A DNA stretch of 64,000 nucleotides from Clostridiales bacterium 38-18. Its GTDB lineage: Bacteria > Bacillota > Clostridia > Peptostreptococcales > Acidaminobacteraceae. The notes under the pieces were generated by a model. It was given only the letters and a program-made list of their open reading frames with translations. It was not told the origin of the DNA and did not search any database. Below, piece after piece: positions 24,466-33,680 of the stretch (positions are counted from its first letter, which is position 1; every line of letters begins with the position of its first letter). The position numbers and the translations under genes were made by a program. The stretch covers positions 310,001-374,000 of the forward strand of contig MKTL01000001.1 in the NCBI GenBank assembly GCA_001897605.1, given 5' to 3'.

Positions 24466-25884
24466 TTAAACGTTAGCCACCTCAGATTCTTTTATAAAGA
24501 TTGCTGTGATAATGAAACCGAAAATGTAGGAAACGACGAGCCCTATGAAATAGTTGAGCATTGAATTTGGCTGCATTAATGGAATTGCTGTCAATCCAGA
24601 TGGTCCCCATGCTGTAGACATTACCTTTTGAAGCATAACATATGCACCACCAAAACCAGCACCAAGACCTGCTGTAATAAATGGTTTGCCAAGTGGTAGT
24701 GTAACACCGTAAATCAGAGGCTCGCCTATGCCTAAGAAACCGGCAGGCAACGCACCAGAGATAACACTCATCAATCGTTGATTTTTGACTTTTTTAGCTT
24801 TAAAATAAATTGCAATAGCTGCTCCAACCTGACCTGCGCCCGCCATTGCGAGTACTGGAAACAAGGATACACCACCAGTTGCTTCTAGCTGAATCGCGTA
24901 GATTGGTATGAGACCATGATGTAAACCAAGCAATACCATCGGTAAGAATAGAGCTGAAAGAACATAGCCTGAAAGTATACTTACCACAGGGTTCGAAGAA
25001 TTGACCAATAATTCTAAGCCTTGAACCAGCCAGTCAGATAAAAGACCAGTAACAGGCATAATGATTACAAGTAATAAAGTGACGACGACCAGTAGGGTAA
25101 CAATAGGGGTTAGCATAAGGTCAAGGACGTCTGGAACGCGTTTTCTAACCGCTTTCTCTATTTTAGACAATAGGTAAACGCCGACGATAACACCGATAAC
25201 ACCACCTTTACCATTTCTCAGAATAGAATTAAGCGGAGAATCTTCATTAAATAAACCAATGATTTTTGAGATTTCATCGATTTGAGTCATAACCGTCATG
25301 GCACCAACCATACCACCAAGTGCTTCAGTTGCCCCAAATACTCTTGCTGCACTGATACCAGTAAAAATCATAAAATAGCTTAAGAAACCGCCACCTAATA
25401 ACGAAAGAACCAGTCTTATGATGTTCCATGCATCATTAGCAGGTAAGCTACCAGTAGTTTGTAAATTTGTAATTAATCCTGCAAAGCCATTAAATATACC
25501 GGCTGCTATAATTGCTGGAAGCAAAGGAATAAAGATCTCGCCAATTGTTCTTAGGCCTTGCTTGAATTTACTACCTTTGTTTTTGCTTTGTACTTTTTCT
25601 TTGTTTGACTTCCAATCCTCATCTACCTTAGACGTTGGAATTGCGTAGGACGTTTTGAAAAGCTCCATGAGTTTATTCGCCTTTCCAGGTCCGACGATAA
25701 TTTGGAAGGTCTCATCTTCAACGACACCGAGAACGCCTTCAAGCTTTTGAATCGCATCCTTCTGAATTAGGGAAGGATTCTTAACTTTAACTCTTAGACG
25801 AGTCATGCAGTTTGCCATAGACTCAATGTTTGTTTCAGAGCCTAACAAGGTGACAATTTTACTTAACAATTCTTGGTTGCTCAT
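24466..25884 (-). CDS. murP: PTS EIIBC permease, probably for N-acetylmuramic acid (MurP-like)
   Basis: 472 residues. EIIB domain (about 1-85) with the phosphorylated cysteine C26 in MANCMTRLRVKVK; EIIC domain (about 110-465) with about ten helices and the GIGEPLIYGVTLPLGKPF substrate-site motif of the glucose/sucrose superfamily. There is no EIIA domain, so an EIIA-Glc-type protein elsewhere must supply phosphate, as for MurP. It follows murQ by 23 bases in the same operon, which sets the substrate: N-acetylmuramic acid imported as its 6-phosphate. Start: AAGGGGGAACATT before ATG. The mur assignment comes from context; the protein alone could be read as a trehalose or sucrose EIIBC. Confidence 0.85.
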   Translation of the reverse strand: MSNQELLSKIVTLLGSETNIESMANCMTRLRVKVKNPSLIQKDAIQKLEGVLGVVEDETFQIIVGPGKANKLMELFKTSYAIPTSKVDEDWKSNKEKVQSKNKGSKFKQGLRTIGEIFIPLLPAIIAAGIFNGFAGLITNLQTTGSLPANDAWNIIRLVLSLLGGGFLSYFMIFTGISAARVFGATEALGGMVGAMTVMTQIDEISKIIGLFNEDSPLNSILRNGKGGVIGVIVGVYLLSKIEKAVRKRVPDVLDLMLTPIVTLLVVVTLLLVIIMPVTGLLSDWLVQGLELLVNSSNPVVSILSGYVLSALFLPMVLLGLHHGLIPIYAIQLEATGGVSLFPVLAMAGAGQVGAAIAIYFKAKKVKNQRLMSVISGALPAGFLGIGEPLIYGVTLPLGKPFITAGLGAGFGGAYVMLQKVMSTAWGPSGLTAIPLMQPNSMLNYFIGLVVSYIFGFIITAIFIKESEVANV

Positions 25885-25907
25885 AATGTTCCCCCTTGAA
25901 CAGTTTT

Positions 25908-26807
25908 TTAGATTAAGGCCTTTAACGCCTCTCTCACATTACCTTGTGACGCTTCCAAAGCCTTTTTAGCCTCGGACAGCGTTGCATCTCCCAGCAACAT
26001 GACAATTGCTAGTTTAATATTGCCATCTGTTGCTTTTAACGCTTCATCTGCAACCGATCTTTCAACGCCAGTCGCATCCATAACAATTAATTTTTTACGT
26101 TCAACGAGCTTTATATTCGTCGCTTGAACGTCAACCATTAAGTTTTTGAATACCTTGCCATTTTTAATCATTGCCGCAGTTGTCAGCATATTGAGAACTA
26201 ATTTTTGTGCCGTACCTGCTTTAAGTCGAGTGGAGCCAGTAACAACCTCAGGTCCAACGACCAACGGAATTGGAATATCCACTGCATTATTCAAAGGTGC
26301 GTCGTCATTACATAAAATACCAATGGTTTTACAGCCAATTGATTTGGCATAGTCAACCGCTCCGAGTACATAGGGTGTCCTTCCACTTGCAGCGATACCA
26401 ACCACCACATCCTCAGCGGTTAAATGAATACCTTTTAAATCATCCATACCAAGCTCTCGATTGTCTTCAACCGCTTCCATCGCATTTCGAAGCGCATGAT
26501 CTCCACCAGCGATTAGGCCTAATATTTGGCTTGGATTTGTTCCAAATGTCGGAGGACATTCAGAAGCATCAAGGACACCTAAACGGCCACTGGTTCCTGC
26601 GCCAATATAGATGAGTCTGTGATTTGATTTGAGCGCTGGAGCAATAATATCTACAGCCTTAGCTATGGCTTCAAGCTGAGAGCCCACAGCCGTTATTACG
26701 TTACGATCTTCTGAGTTCATCAACCTCACAACAGAAAGAGTATCAAGTGCATCAATATCTTCTGTCAGGGGATTTCTTTGCTCAGTTTTTAATGTTTTTA
26801 AATTCAT
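25908..26807 (-). CDS. murQ: N-acetylmuramic acid 6-phosphate etherase
   Basis: 299 residues from ATG 26807, with TGGAGG five bases before it; the longer frame from 26870 has no site. The SIS fold shows LIYIGAGTSGRLGVLDASECPPTFG (about 55-80) with the catalytic Glu region, LIAGGDHALRNAMEAVEDN, GIAASGRTPYVLGA and VVTGSTRLKAGTAQKLVLNML, all MurQ signatures; the C-terminus has a small helical bundle. Known reaction: MurNAc-6-P to GlcNAc-6-P plus D-lactate. First gene of the operon with the EIIBC permease; its promoter contains a predicted MurR site. Confidence 0.96.
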   Translation of the reverse strand: MNLKTLKTEQRNPLTEDIDALDTLSVVRLMNSEDRNVITAVGSQLEAIAKAVDIIAPALKSNHRLIYIGAGTSGRLGVLDASECPPTFGTNPSQILGLIAGGDHALRNAMEAVEDNRELGMDDLKGIHLTAEDVVVGIAASGRTPYVLGAVDYAKSIGCKTIGILCNDDAPLNNAVDIPIPLVVGPEVVTGSTRLKAGTAQKLVLNMLTTAAMIKNGKVFKNLMVDVQATNIKLVERKKLIVMDATGVERSVADEALKATDGNIKLAIVMLLGDATLSEAKKALEASQGNVREALKALI

Positions 26808-26835
26808 GGAAACCTCCATTGTGTTTCTTAATTTC

Positions 26836-26864
26836 AATATATAATAAAATATTCTCTGTGTCAA
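26836..26864 (-). promoter_or_regulatory. Promoter of murQ-murP
   Basis: Read on the minus strand: TTGACA (26864-26859), 17-base spacer, TATATT (26841-26836). The operator copy at 26841-26854 fills most of the spacer. Confidence 0.75.
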
Positions 26865-26930
26865 CGACAAATATAATAAAATATTCCTTAGATGTGATAA
26901 TCAAACCTTTTTTTTTGTGATAAAATATTC
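26841..26930. promoter_or_regulatory. Three predicted MurR operator copies in the murQ-murR divergent region
   Basis: ATAATAAAATATTC occurs at 26841-26854 and exactly again at 26873-26886; a third copy, TGATAAAATATTC, lies at 26918-26930, just before the murR ribosome site. The AAAATATT core is nearly palindromic. Copies sit in the murQ promoter spacer and at the murR start, fitting repression of both by the divergent SIS regulator. Confidence 0.7.
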
Positions 26931-26947
26931 CAATAGGAGGATTACTT

Positions 26948-27799
26948 ATGTCATGCTTTACGAGAATTGACCACATGAGGTCAGAACTAACGGTTAGTGA
27001 GAATCAAATCTCAGATTTTGTTATAGATCAAATTCATACTGCAAAAACCCTAACATCAGTTGAACTGGCAAAGGCGATTGGCGTTAGTCAATCCGCAATT
27101 GTGAAGTATTGTCAAAAACTAGGATACAAAGGCTATAGTGACTTTAAAATGGCGATGAATGAAGCCGCTACCAAAAGACCAAAGGGTAAAATGGTTCACG
27201 ATCAAATTACTCTGGAGGATTCTCCAGAGGATATCGTCACAAAGATCGGTTATAATTCAAAAAACGCGATTGATGCGACTATGGAAATTAATCCGCCAGA
27301 AACCTTAAAGAGTGCCTCTGAGTGGTTATCGGACGCTAAAAAAATCGTCATCCTAGGAATTGGTGCCTCAGCACTTGTTGCCATGGACTTTACACATAAG
27401 CTGCTCAAAATTGACAAGCATGTCATTTTTGATTTATCAAGTCATGTTCAGCTAGCAGCCGTTGCAACCTTAAAACCAGGAGATGTCGTCTTCGCGGTTT
27501 CCTATACGGGTGAAAGTAAAGAAATATTAGTTGCTGCAGAGCAAGCAAAACGTAAAGGCGCTAAAATCATTTCATTATCAAGATATTCGAAAAACTCACT
27601 TACAGATCTATCTGATATCAGCTTATATGCAATTGCTGAGGAAAATACAGCGAGATCTTCAGCGATCGCGTCAAGAATCGCACAGCTTACGATTATTGAT
27701 ATTCTATTCATCATGATGGTCATGCGTTCATCTGAGGCATCATTACAGTTTATTACTGAGAGCAGTAACATAGTTAAGGCGTTTAAAACCGGAAAATAA
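26948..27799 (+). CDS. murR: RpiR/MurR-family transcriptional regulator
   Basis: 283 residues. N-terminal HTH_6 domain (about 10-75) with SVELAKAIGVSQSAIVKYCQKLGYKGYSDFKMAM; C-terminal SIS sugar-phosphate-binding domain (about 120-260) with ILGIGASALVAMDFTHKLLKID and VFAVSYTGESKEILVAAEQAKRKGAKIISLS. It is divergent from murQ-murP and probably represses it until MurNAc-6-P binds. Start: AATAGGAGGATTACTT before ATG. The EFR1 and Tag genes follow on the same strand within 30 bases each, perhaps by readthrough. Confidence 0.93.
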   Translation: MSCFTRIDHMRSELTVSENQISDFVIDQIHTAKTLTSVELAKAIGVSQSAIVKYCQKLGYKGYSDFKMAMNEAATKRPKGKMVHDQITLEDSPEDIVTKIGYNSKNAIDATMEINPPETLKSASEWLSDAKKIVILGIGASALVAMDFTHKLLKIDKHVIFDLSSHVQLAAVATLKPGDVVFAVSYTGESKEILVAAEQAKRKGAKIISLSRYSKNSLTDLSDISLYAIAEENTARSSAIASRIAQLTIIDILFIMMVMRSSEASLQFITESSNIVKAFKTGK

Positions 27800-27820
27800 T
27801 AACCTAAATTGGAGCCCAAA

Positions 27821-28693
27821 ATGATATATGCCGATTATTTTAGTCCGACTGGTGGTGTCAAAAAACTAGTTTGTTCAAAAGCGAGCTCAATTTTATATAA
27901 AGCAGTAAATCAGGCTGAACAATCGTTTGGGCAGGTAACAGGTGAGGTGCTTTATCGTTCTTTCACAAAGCCCGCAGAACGCGCCAGCCTTAGTCGCTCA
28001 TTTTTAAGTGAGGATTTTTTAGTTCTTGGACTTCCAGTCTATGCAGGTAGGATCCCTAATTTGCTACTGTCGTATCTAAAGGAATATAATGGCAATCGAA
28101 CACCTTTATATTTAGTATTTGGCTATGGAAATCGGCACTTTGACGATGCACCCAAGGAAGCCTACCGTTTATTTAAGGAGAGAGGGTTTGTAATAAGAGA
28201 GGTTATTTGTGCCGTATGCGAGCACTCTTTTTCAAGTCAAATTGCGAGAGGTGAGCCAACCGCTGATGCGTTAGGAATGATTAATAAAACATGCGATTTA
28301 AACGATGTAAAGCTATCAGCTCTCAAAGCTAAGTGGCTGAAGCAGGGGATGCTAGATATTCAGAAATTAGGCAGTCTTGACGATGATGTGGCATTAAAGC
28401 CATATTTTCAGCCTATAGATTCAAACGGTCAGCCCTTTAATTTTGTGAAAATTAAGCCTGAGACAATCTCAAATTGTATATCGTGTGGTAGGTGTTCATC
28501 GGTTTGCCCGATGGATGCAATATCAAGTACGAATTATTCACTCATTACAGGTAAATGTATAAAATGCTGTGCTTGTGTAAAGGCATGCCCAGTTAAGGCT
28601 AAGGTATTTACAGATCAAAACTTTATCAAACATAAATATGAACTAGAAGAGATGTTTACAGCGGTTACGCGTCCAATAACGGTATATTTATAG
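27821..28693 (+). CDS. EFR1-type flavodoxin/ferredoxin fusion
   Basis: 290 residues from ATG 27821 (TTGGAG seven bases before). A flavodoxin-like half (about 1-155) with YADYFSPTGGVKKLV and DFLVLGLPVYAGRIPNLL is joined to a C-terminal pair of [4Fe-4S] motifs: CISCGRCSSVCP and CIKCCACVKACP, both with the full C-x2-C-x2-C-x3-CP spacing. Flavodoxin-ferredoxin electron carrier of the EFR1 family, common in Clostridia; the partner enzyme is unknown. It lies 22 bases after murR. Confidence 0.9.
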   Translation: MIYADYFSPTGGVKKLVCSKASSILYKAVNQAEQSFGQVTGEVLYRSFTKPAERASLSRSFLSEDFLVLGLPVYAGRIPNLLLSYLKEYNGNRTPLYLVFGYGNRHFDDAPKEAYRLFKERGFVIREVICAVCEHSFSSQIARGEPTADALGMINKTCDLNDVKLSALKAKWLKQGMLDIQKLGSLDDDVALKPYFQPIDSNGQPFNFVKIKPETISNCISCGRCSSVCPMDAISSTNYSLITGKCIKCCACVKACPVKAKVFTDQNFIKHKYELEEMFTAVTRPITVYL

Positions 28694-28723
28694 TTTATTT
28701 AATCACGCTTAAGGAGGAAAATG

Positions 28724-29284
28724 ATGACAAAAGTAAGGTGTGCATGGTTGAACCTCGATAATCCATTATATGTGGACTATCATGATGAGGAATGGGGCGT
28801 TCCAGTTCACGAGGATGCTAAGCTGTTTGAGATGTTAATATTAGAAGGGGCACAGGCTGGTTTATCGTGGGAAACCATTTTAAAAAAAAGAGAAAACTAT
28901 AGAAATGCCTTTGATGGATTTGATGTGGAAAAAATTTCTGGTTATGATGACATTAAAATTGAAGCCCTGCTTCAAAATGAAGGCATCGTAAGAAATCGCT
29001 TAAAAGTAAAATCTACGGTTAAAAATGCTCAGGTATTCATAGCAATCCAAAAAGAGTATGGATCATTTGATAAGTATTTATGGCAGTTTGTAAATAATGA
29101 GCCTATATTGAATTATTTTACGAGTTTGTCTGAAGTACCTGCTAAGACCAGTTTATCCGATCTAATATCCAAGGATTTAAAAAAACGCGGTATGAGTTTT
29201 GTTGGATCTACCATAATTTATGCGTATCTTCAAGCGGTTGGAGTGGTTAACGATCATACAATAGACTGCTTTAAACGAAAATAG
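28724..29284 (+). CDS. tag: DNA-3-methyladenine glycosylase I
   Basis: 186 residues; of two adjacent ATGs (28721, 28724) the second has better spacing from AAGGAGG. The helix-hairpin-helix family Tag is recognised by RCAW near the N-terminus, YHDEEWGVPVHEDAKLFEMLILEGAQAGLSWETIL, and VVNDHTIDCF near the end; the cysteine and histidine pairs at the two ends form its structural zinc site. Removes 3-methyladenine from DNA. It sits behind the murR-EFR1 genes with a 28-base gap and ribosome site. Confidence 0.96.
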   Translation: MTKVRCAWLNLDNPLYVDYHDEEWGVPVHEDAKLFEMLILEGAQAGLSWETILKKRENYRNAFDGFDVEKISGYDDIKIEALLQNEGIVRNRLKVKSTVKNAQVFIAIQKEYGSFDKYLWQFVNNEPILNYFTSLSEVPAKTSLSDLISKDLKKRGMSFVGSTIIYAYLQAVGVVNDHTIDCFKRK

Positions 29285-29372
29285 TCATATAAATAGGATG
29301 AAACTGGTTTCATCTGTGTATCTCTCTCTCAATGGGGTAATAATGGTTTAAGAACTTTTGAGGAGTGATCGG

Positions 29373-31049
29373 ATGAAATGGTTTCAGGATAAATCAATTC
29401 GTAAGAGACTCATTCTGCTGGTGTTACTAAATGGTATTTTGATTATTTTAAGTGTATTTTTTATTAATGTTGCAATTGATCAACAGAATTATGATGCGGT
29501 TTTGGTAAATTTGGCTGGGCGACAAAGGATGCTCACACAGCGAATGACCAAATCTGTTTTAATTCTCGATAGCGATTTGGTAAATGATGACGAACGCTTA
29601 CAGTTTGTTGAAACGTTACGTAGCTCAAGTACATTATATGAAAATACGTTAAACATGTTTATGACAGGTGGCGAGACGGATTTGAATGGTAGATATGTTT
29701 CAACGCCACCACTAACTCGTCATCTAGAAGTGCTCAAACAATTACATAAAGAATGGGAACTATTTAAAATTGAAATATATACTATAATTGAGCACACAGA
29801 TTTACTTTTAGATGATAAACTCGACCAGCATGATGTTTCTTTGTGGAATGAAGAAATCGACGCGGCAATTATATATGTTATTAGATCCAATGAAGCTCTG
29901 CTAAAGCATTCAGATGAAATAGTCACCCTGCTTCAATCTGATGCTGAGTATCATGTTGGTCGTGTCAAGATAACCATGTTTTTTATACTATTTTTGGAGC
30001 TCGTACTGATTTTGTTTTTTTTAAAAAGCATTAATAGCGGTATAATTAAACCATTTGAGCGCCTATTTGTTGCAATTGAAACCGTTGGTCGAGGCTGGCC
30101 TTACGCACCGACCCATAGTGAGCGATATTATGAATGGTCCTTGACTGAAGAGCATATCTTATACATGTATCAAAGTCTTAAAAATGTTCAAAATGATCTG
30201 TTTATATTAAATCAAGATTTAGAAATGAAGGTAAAAGATAGAACTGCAAATCTTGAGGCGACGATTCGACAATTGGAAGAGACCTACGAAAAATTACTCG
30301 AATCTGAAAAACAGGCTTCACTCGGTGTACTCGTTGCTGGCGTAGCACATGAAGTCAATACCCCACTTGGCGCCTGTATTACAGGTAGCAGTCAAATAAT
30401 TCTTGAAAATGAGCAGCTGATTCAAAGCATAGAATCAGGAAATTTAAGTAGAGAAGCATTTATAGATTACGTCAAAATTAATTCAGAGCTGATCGAATTG
30501 ATAGATACAAATTTAAGACGAGCAGCCGAAATCATTCGGAGCTTTAAAAGGGTTGCTGTCTATCAAAGTGCCAATATAGTAGAAGCCTTCTATCTTGATG
30601 ATTATATTAACGATCTATGGATTAGCTTAGGCTATTTAACTAAAAAATATGATGTGACGTTTATAAATGATTTACCTCACGAGCTAATATATGGTGACCC
30701 AGGAGATTATTCACAGATATTCACTAACCTTATCGTCAATACCTTTGTACACGGCTATAGTTTGAGCGATTCTGCTAAGGTTGAAATCCTTGGTAGTGTT
30801 ATGGATAAAACCCTTGAAATTAAGTATAAGGATTATGGACGGGGGATCCTAGAAAAGCATATCGGTAGAATTTTCGATCCATTTTATACCACAAATCGCT
30901 CAGGCGGTGGTAGTGGACTCGGTCTTAATATCGTTTATCAGATTATCGTTAATAAGCTACAAGGAAAAATTAGCTGTCAAAGTGAAGTTGATCGATACAC
31001 AGAGTTCAAGCTGCAAATCTGCAGATTTAGAGAAGAGGGATATCAATGA
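29373..31049 (+). CDS. Sensor histidine kinase with PilJ-like input domain
   Basis: 558 residues from ATG 29373 (GAGGAG seven bases upstream); a TTG at 29358 is the longer alternative. TM1 at about 10-30, extracytoplasmic helical domain with AGRQRMLTQRMTKSVLIL, TM2 at about 200-220, a coiled coil, then the kinase: phospho-acceptor H326 in VAGVAHEVNTPLGA, an N-box around VNTFVHGYSL, G1 in DYGRGI and G2 in GGGSGLGLNIVYQII. The stop overlaps the start of the next gene by four bases (ATGA), so it pairs with the HD-GYP regulator downstream. The input domain resembles that of the HD-GYP protein at 6475-8418. Confidence 0.94.
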   Translation: MKWFQDKSIRKRLILLVLLNGILIILSVFFINVAIDQQNYDAVLVNLAGRQRMLTQRMTKSVLILDSDLVNDDERLQFVETLRSSSTLYENTLNMFMTGGETDLNGRYVSTPPLTRHLEVLKQLHKEWELFKIEIYTIIEHTDLLLDDKLDQHDVSLWNEEIDAAIIYVIRSNEALLKHSDEIVTLLQSDAEYHVGRVKITMFFILFLELVLILFFLKSINSGIIKPFERLFVAIETVGRGWPYAPTHSERYYEWSLTEEHILYMYQSLKNVQNDLFILNQDLEMKVKDRTANLEATIRQLEETYEKLLESEKQASLGVLVAGVAHEVNTPLGACITGSSQIILENEQLIQSIESGNLSREAFIDYVKINSELIELIDTNLRRAAEIIRSFKRVAVYQSANIVEAFYLDDYINDLWISLGYLTKKYDVTFINDLPHELIYGDPGDYSQIFTNLIVNTFVHGYSLSDSAKVEILGSVMDKTLEIKYKDYGRGILEKHIGRIFDPFYTTNRSGGGSGLGLNIVYQIIVNKLQGKISCQSEVDRYTEFKLQICRFREEGYQ

Positions 31050-32680
31050 ATACATTTAAAAATACGTCTTTTAATCCTGATAGATTGGAACTGGATTTTA
31101 TAAATGAAATAACAGAGGAGAAGCATAAAGGTGTCCATAATTATAAGATTCTAGTGGTAGATGATGATGAGGTTGTGCATCAGATTACGAAATTGTCTCT
31201 AAGGAATTTGAGCTTTGAAAATCAGTCTATTCAGCTGATTCATTTGTACTCAATGAAGGAAGCCCACGATTATCTTCAGTACAATACGGATATTGCGGTC
31301 ATGCTTTTAGATGTGGTGATGGAGACGGATGATGCTGGACTAAGACTGGTGAAAGTCGTTAGGGAGGAGTTGAAAAATGATAGAATTAGGATCATCCTCA
31401 GAACCGGTCATCCAGGTCTTGCACCTGAAGAACGAATTATGCTGGATTATGACATCAACGATTATCGTGCAAAGACTGATCTGACTGCAACCAGTCTCTC
31501 AAGTGCGGTCACTGGGTGCCTTAGAAATTATAGAGATATTATGAAAATTAATTCCTATAAGCTTGGACTAGAAAAAGTAATCCATTCAACCAGCCTGCTT
31601 TTCAATTATGAGAGCTTAGGGCTAACCAGTTTTTTAAATGGCATTCTAGAGCAATTGGTTGCATTGATTAATTCACAAAATACTTTGGTTTTAGTAAATC
31701 GACATTTTGAAAATGGAAGATTGATTACCCATGAGGGGGACTATAGAGTTATAGCAGCGACAGGCGATTTCAAGCCATATATTAATGAAGATTTGGAGGC
31801 AATAAAAAAGATACTTGGACTCAAAAACTGTTTTGAAGAAAATATAGAAAAAAATGCTACCCAAGATGCCTTAAACAAGGTTGATGAATCTCGAAAATTC
31901 TATCTCGGCATACATAAACCCACTATTAAAAGTCACACTGAAAGCTATATTTATATTATAAACGGCGAAATAACAACGGAAAACGAGAGCTTTATCAATC
32001 TTTTTTTAAAGAATCTTTCACTATCGTTAGACAATTTCTTACTTGAACAAGATACCGATGAGGCATTATATGAAATGCTAAGTAGAATGAGTAGCATCGT
32101 AGAAGCCAGAGATGGAGAGACGGGAACACATGTTTACCGAGTTGCTGAAATTTCAAGCATTATTGCAAAGGCGGTTGGCTTTGAGAAGTCTGAGCTTCGA
32201 GATTTTAAAATTGCCAGTATGATGCACGATGTAGGTAAGATTGGAATAAGGGATTCGGTATTGCTTAAGCCAGGTAAACTGACAGATGAAGAATTTGAAT
32301 ATATCAAGACGCATACGACCATAGGAAGTAAGCTTTTTAATAAGTCAAATCATCAATTGTTAAAGTTTGCAAAGCAGATCTCTCACTATCACCATGAGAA
32401 GTGGAATGGAACAGGATATCCGGATGGTCTAGTTGGTGAGGAAATTCCAATATACGCTAGAATCGTTTCGATTACAGATGTGTTTGATGCACTCTCACAT
32501 GATCGAGTTTATAAAAAAGCTTGGTCAATTGAAGCTTCTAAAACCTATATCATTGAACAGCGCGGGCTTATGTTCGATCCGAGATTGGTAGATGTTTTCA
32601 TTGAGAATTTTGATAAAATAATTAAGGTTCTCTCTCATTACGAAAAGATGGAAAAAAACGCAGATAAAGAACATGAATAA
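31046..32680 (+). CDS. Response regulator with DUF3369 and HD-GYP output
   Basis: 544 residues. Receiver domain at about 34-160 with VVDDDE and the phospho-acceptor D89 in MLLDVVME; a DUF3369 linker domain at about 175-340; and HD-GYP at about 345-525 with HD at 394-395 in MMHDVGKIGI and HYHHEKWNGTGYPDG. All catalytic motifs are present, so phosphorylation by the kinase should control cyclic-di-GMP breakdown, as in RpfC/RpfG systems. Four-base overlap with the kinase gene. Some DUF3369 proteins are described as HD-GYP regulators with unusual ligands; none can be inferred here. Confidence 0.94.
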   Translation: MNTFKNTSFNPDRLELDFINEITEEKHKGVHNYKILVVDDDEVVHQITKLSLRNLSFENQSIQLIHLYSMKEAHDYLQYNTDIAVMLLDVVMETDDAGLRLVKVVREELKNDRIRIILRTGHPGLAPEERIMLDYDINDYRAKTDLTATSLSSAVTGCLRNYRDIMKINSYKLGLEKVIHSTSLLFNYESLGLTSFLNGILEQLVALINSQNTLVLVNRHFENGRLITHEGDYRVIAATGDFKPYINEDLEAIKKILGLKNCFEENIEKNATQDALNKVDESRKFYLGIHKPTIKSHTESYIYIINGEITTENESFINLFLKNLSLSLDNFLLEQDTDEALYEMLSRMSSIVEARDGETGTHVYRVAEISSIIAKAVGFEKSELRDFKIASMMHDVGKIGIRDSVLLKPGKLTDEEFEYIKTHTTIGSKLFNKSNHQLLKFAKQISHYHHEKWNGTGYPDGLVGEEIPIYARIVSITDVFDALSHDRVYKKAWSIEASKTYIIEQRGLMFDPRLVDVFIENFDKIIKVLSHYEKMEKNADKEHE

Positions 32681-32702
32681 CAGGTCTTTGATGGAGGTTT
32701 GA

Positions 32703-33647
32703 ATGAAAGCAATTTTAGGGCTAGACATTGGTGGAACTAAAATACTTGGTGTCTTATATGATGAAGCCGGAGAAGTTATTGGAAGAGAAAAGAAAAAAAC
32801 CAAAGCAAATGAGGGCTTAGAAATTGTAATGGGCCAGGTTTTTAAGGTGATTGATAATCTCCTAGAGAATTATGAGGTTCAATTGCAGCGAATTGGCGTT
32901 GGTGTTCCTGGCATTATTAACGAATATGGTGTGGTCACATTTTCGCCCAATATTCCATTTAGAGATTTTAAACTTTCCGAGCTTTTATCTGATAAATATC
33001 AGGTACCGACCTATATCGGCAACGATGTTAATGTTGCTATGTTTGGAGAATACAAGCACTTAAAGGATGACCAAATTAAGAATGTCCTAGGTGTTTTTGT
33101 CGGCACTGGTATAGGTGGTGCTAGCATCATTGATGGCAAGCTCTATGTGGGACAGGGAAGTGCAGGGGAGTTTGGTCATATGGTCGTCAATGCGGACGGC
33201 GCCTACTGTGGCTGTGGTGCTCAAGGCTGTCTTGAAGCGTATGCTTCAAAAACTGCTCTTCAAAAATACATTTTGAAGCAGATTGGAAAAGGTAGAAAAA
33301 CGGTATTAGAGGAAGTGCTATCTGAGACAGGTGCGATACTTAAAAGCTCAGATCTCAGAAAAGCTTATGATCAAATGGATGTCGTCGGTGTTGAGGCAGT
33401 AGACAGATGTGCAAGATATCTCGGTATTGCCATTGGCACATTGGTCAATCTATATCACCCTCAGGTGATTATTCTGGGAGGTGGTCTGATCGAGGCTTTA
33501 GGAGAAGTGCTGCTCGGAAAGATCATAGACGAATCAAAGCAACACGCAATGCCAGGTCTGATGAGTGATGTGACCTTTAGAATTTCAGAAATGGGCGACG
33601 ACGCTGGTGTTTTTGGTGCATATGAACTTTCCAAAGTTATGTTATAA
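32703..33647 (+). CDS. ROK-family sugar kinase (glucokinase type)
   Basis: 314 residues. ATP phosphate loop LGLDIGGTKILGVLYDE at the start, sugar-binding and catalytic block IGNDVNVAMFGEY, GTGIGGASIIDGKL, and the ROK zinc motif GEFGHMVVNADGAYCGCGAQGCLEAYAS with His and three Cys. The layout is that of clostridial glucokinases (ATP + glucose to glucose-6-P), but N-acetylhexosamine kinases share it. Start: TGGAGGTTTGA before ATG. It follows the HD-GYP regulator by 22 bases; no sugar transporter is adjacent. Confidence 0.93.
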   Translation: MKAILGLDIGGTKILGVLYDEAGEVIGREKKKTKANEGLEIVMGQVFKVIDNLLENYEVQLQRIGVGVPGIINEYGVVTFSPNIPFRDFKLSELLSDKYQVPTYIGNDVNVAMFGEYKHLKDDQIKNVLGVFVGTGIGGASIIDGKLYVGQGSAGEFGHMVVNADGAYCGCGAQGCLEAYASKTALQKYILKQIGKGRKTVLEEVLSETGAILKSSDLRKAYDQMDVVGVEAVDRCARYLGIAIGTLVNLYHPQVIILGGGLIEALGEVLLGKIIDESKQHAMPGLMSDVTFRISEMGDDAGVFGAYELSKVML

Positions 33648-33680
33648 TAGTCTCAGACTGATTTAATAGAGAGGCATAAC

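Noticed and set aside
24466-25884. Trehalose or sucrose PTS permease
   Set aside because: The fold allows it, but the gene is in one unit with murQ and opposite murR, so N-acetylmuramate fits better.
29297-29314. GATGAAA-CTGG-TTTCATC hairpin after tag as a terminator
   Set aside because: The stem is only 7 bases and is followed by TGTGTATC instead of a clear T-run; too weak to list as a feature.
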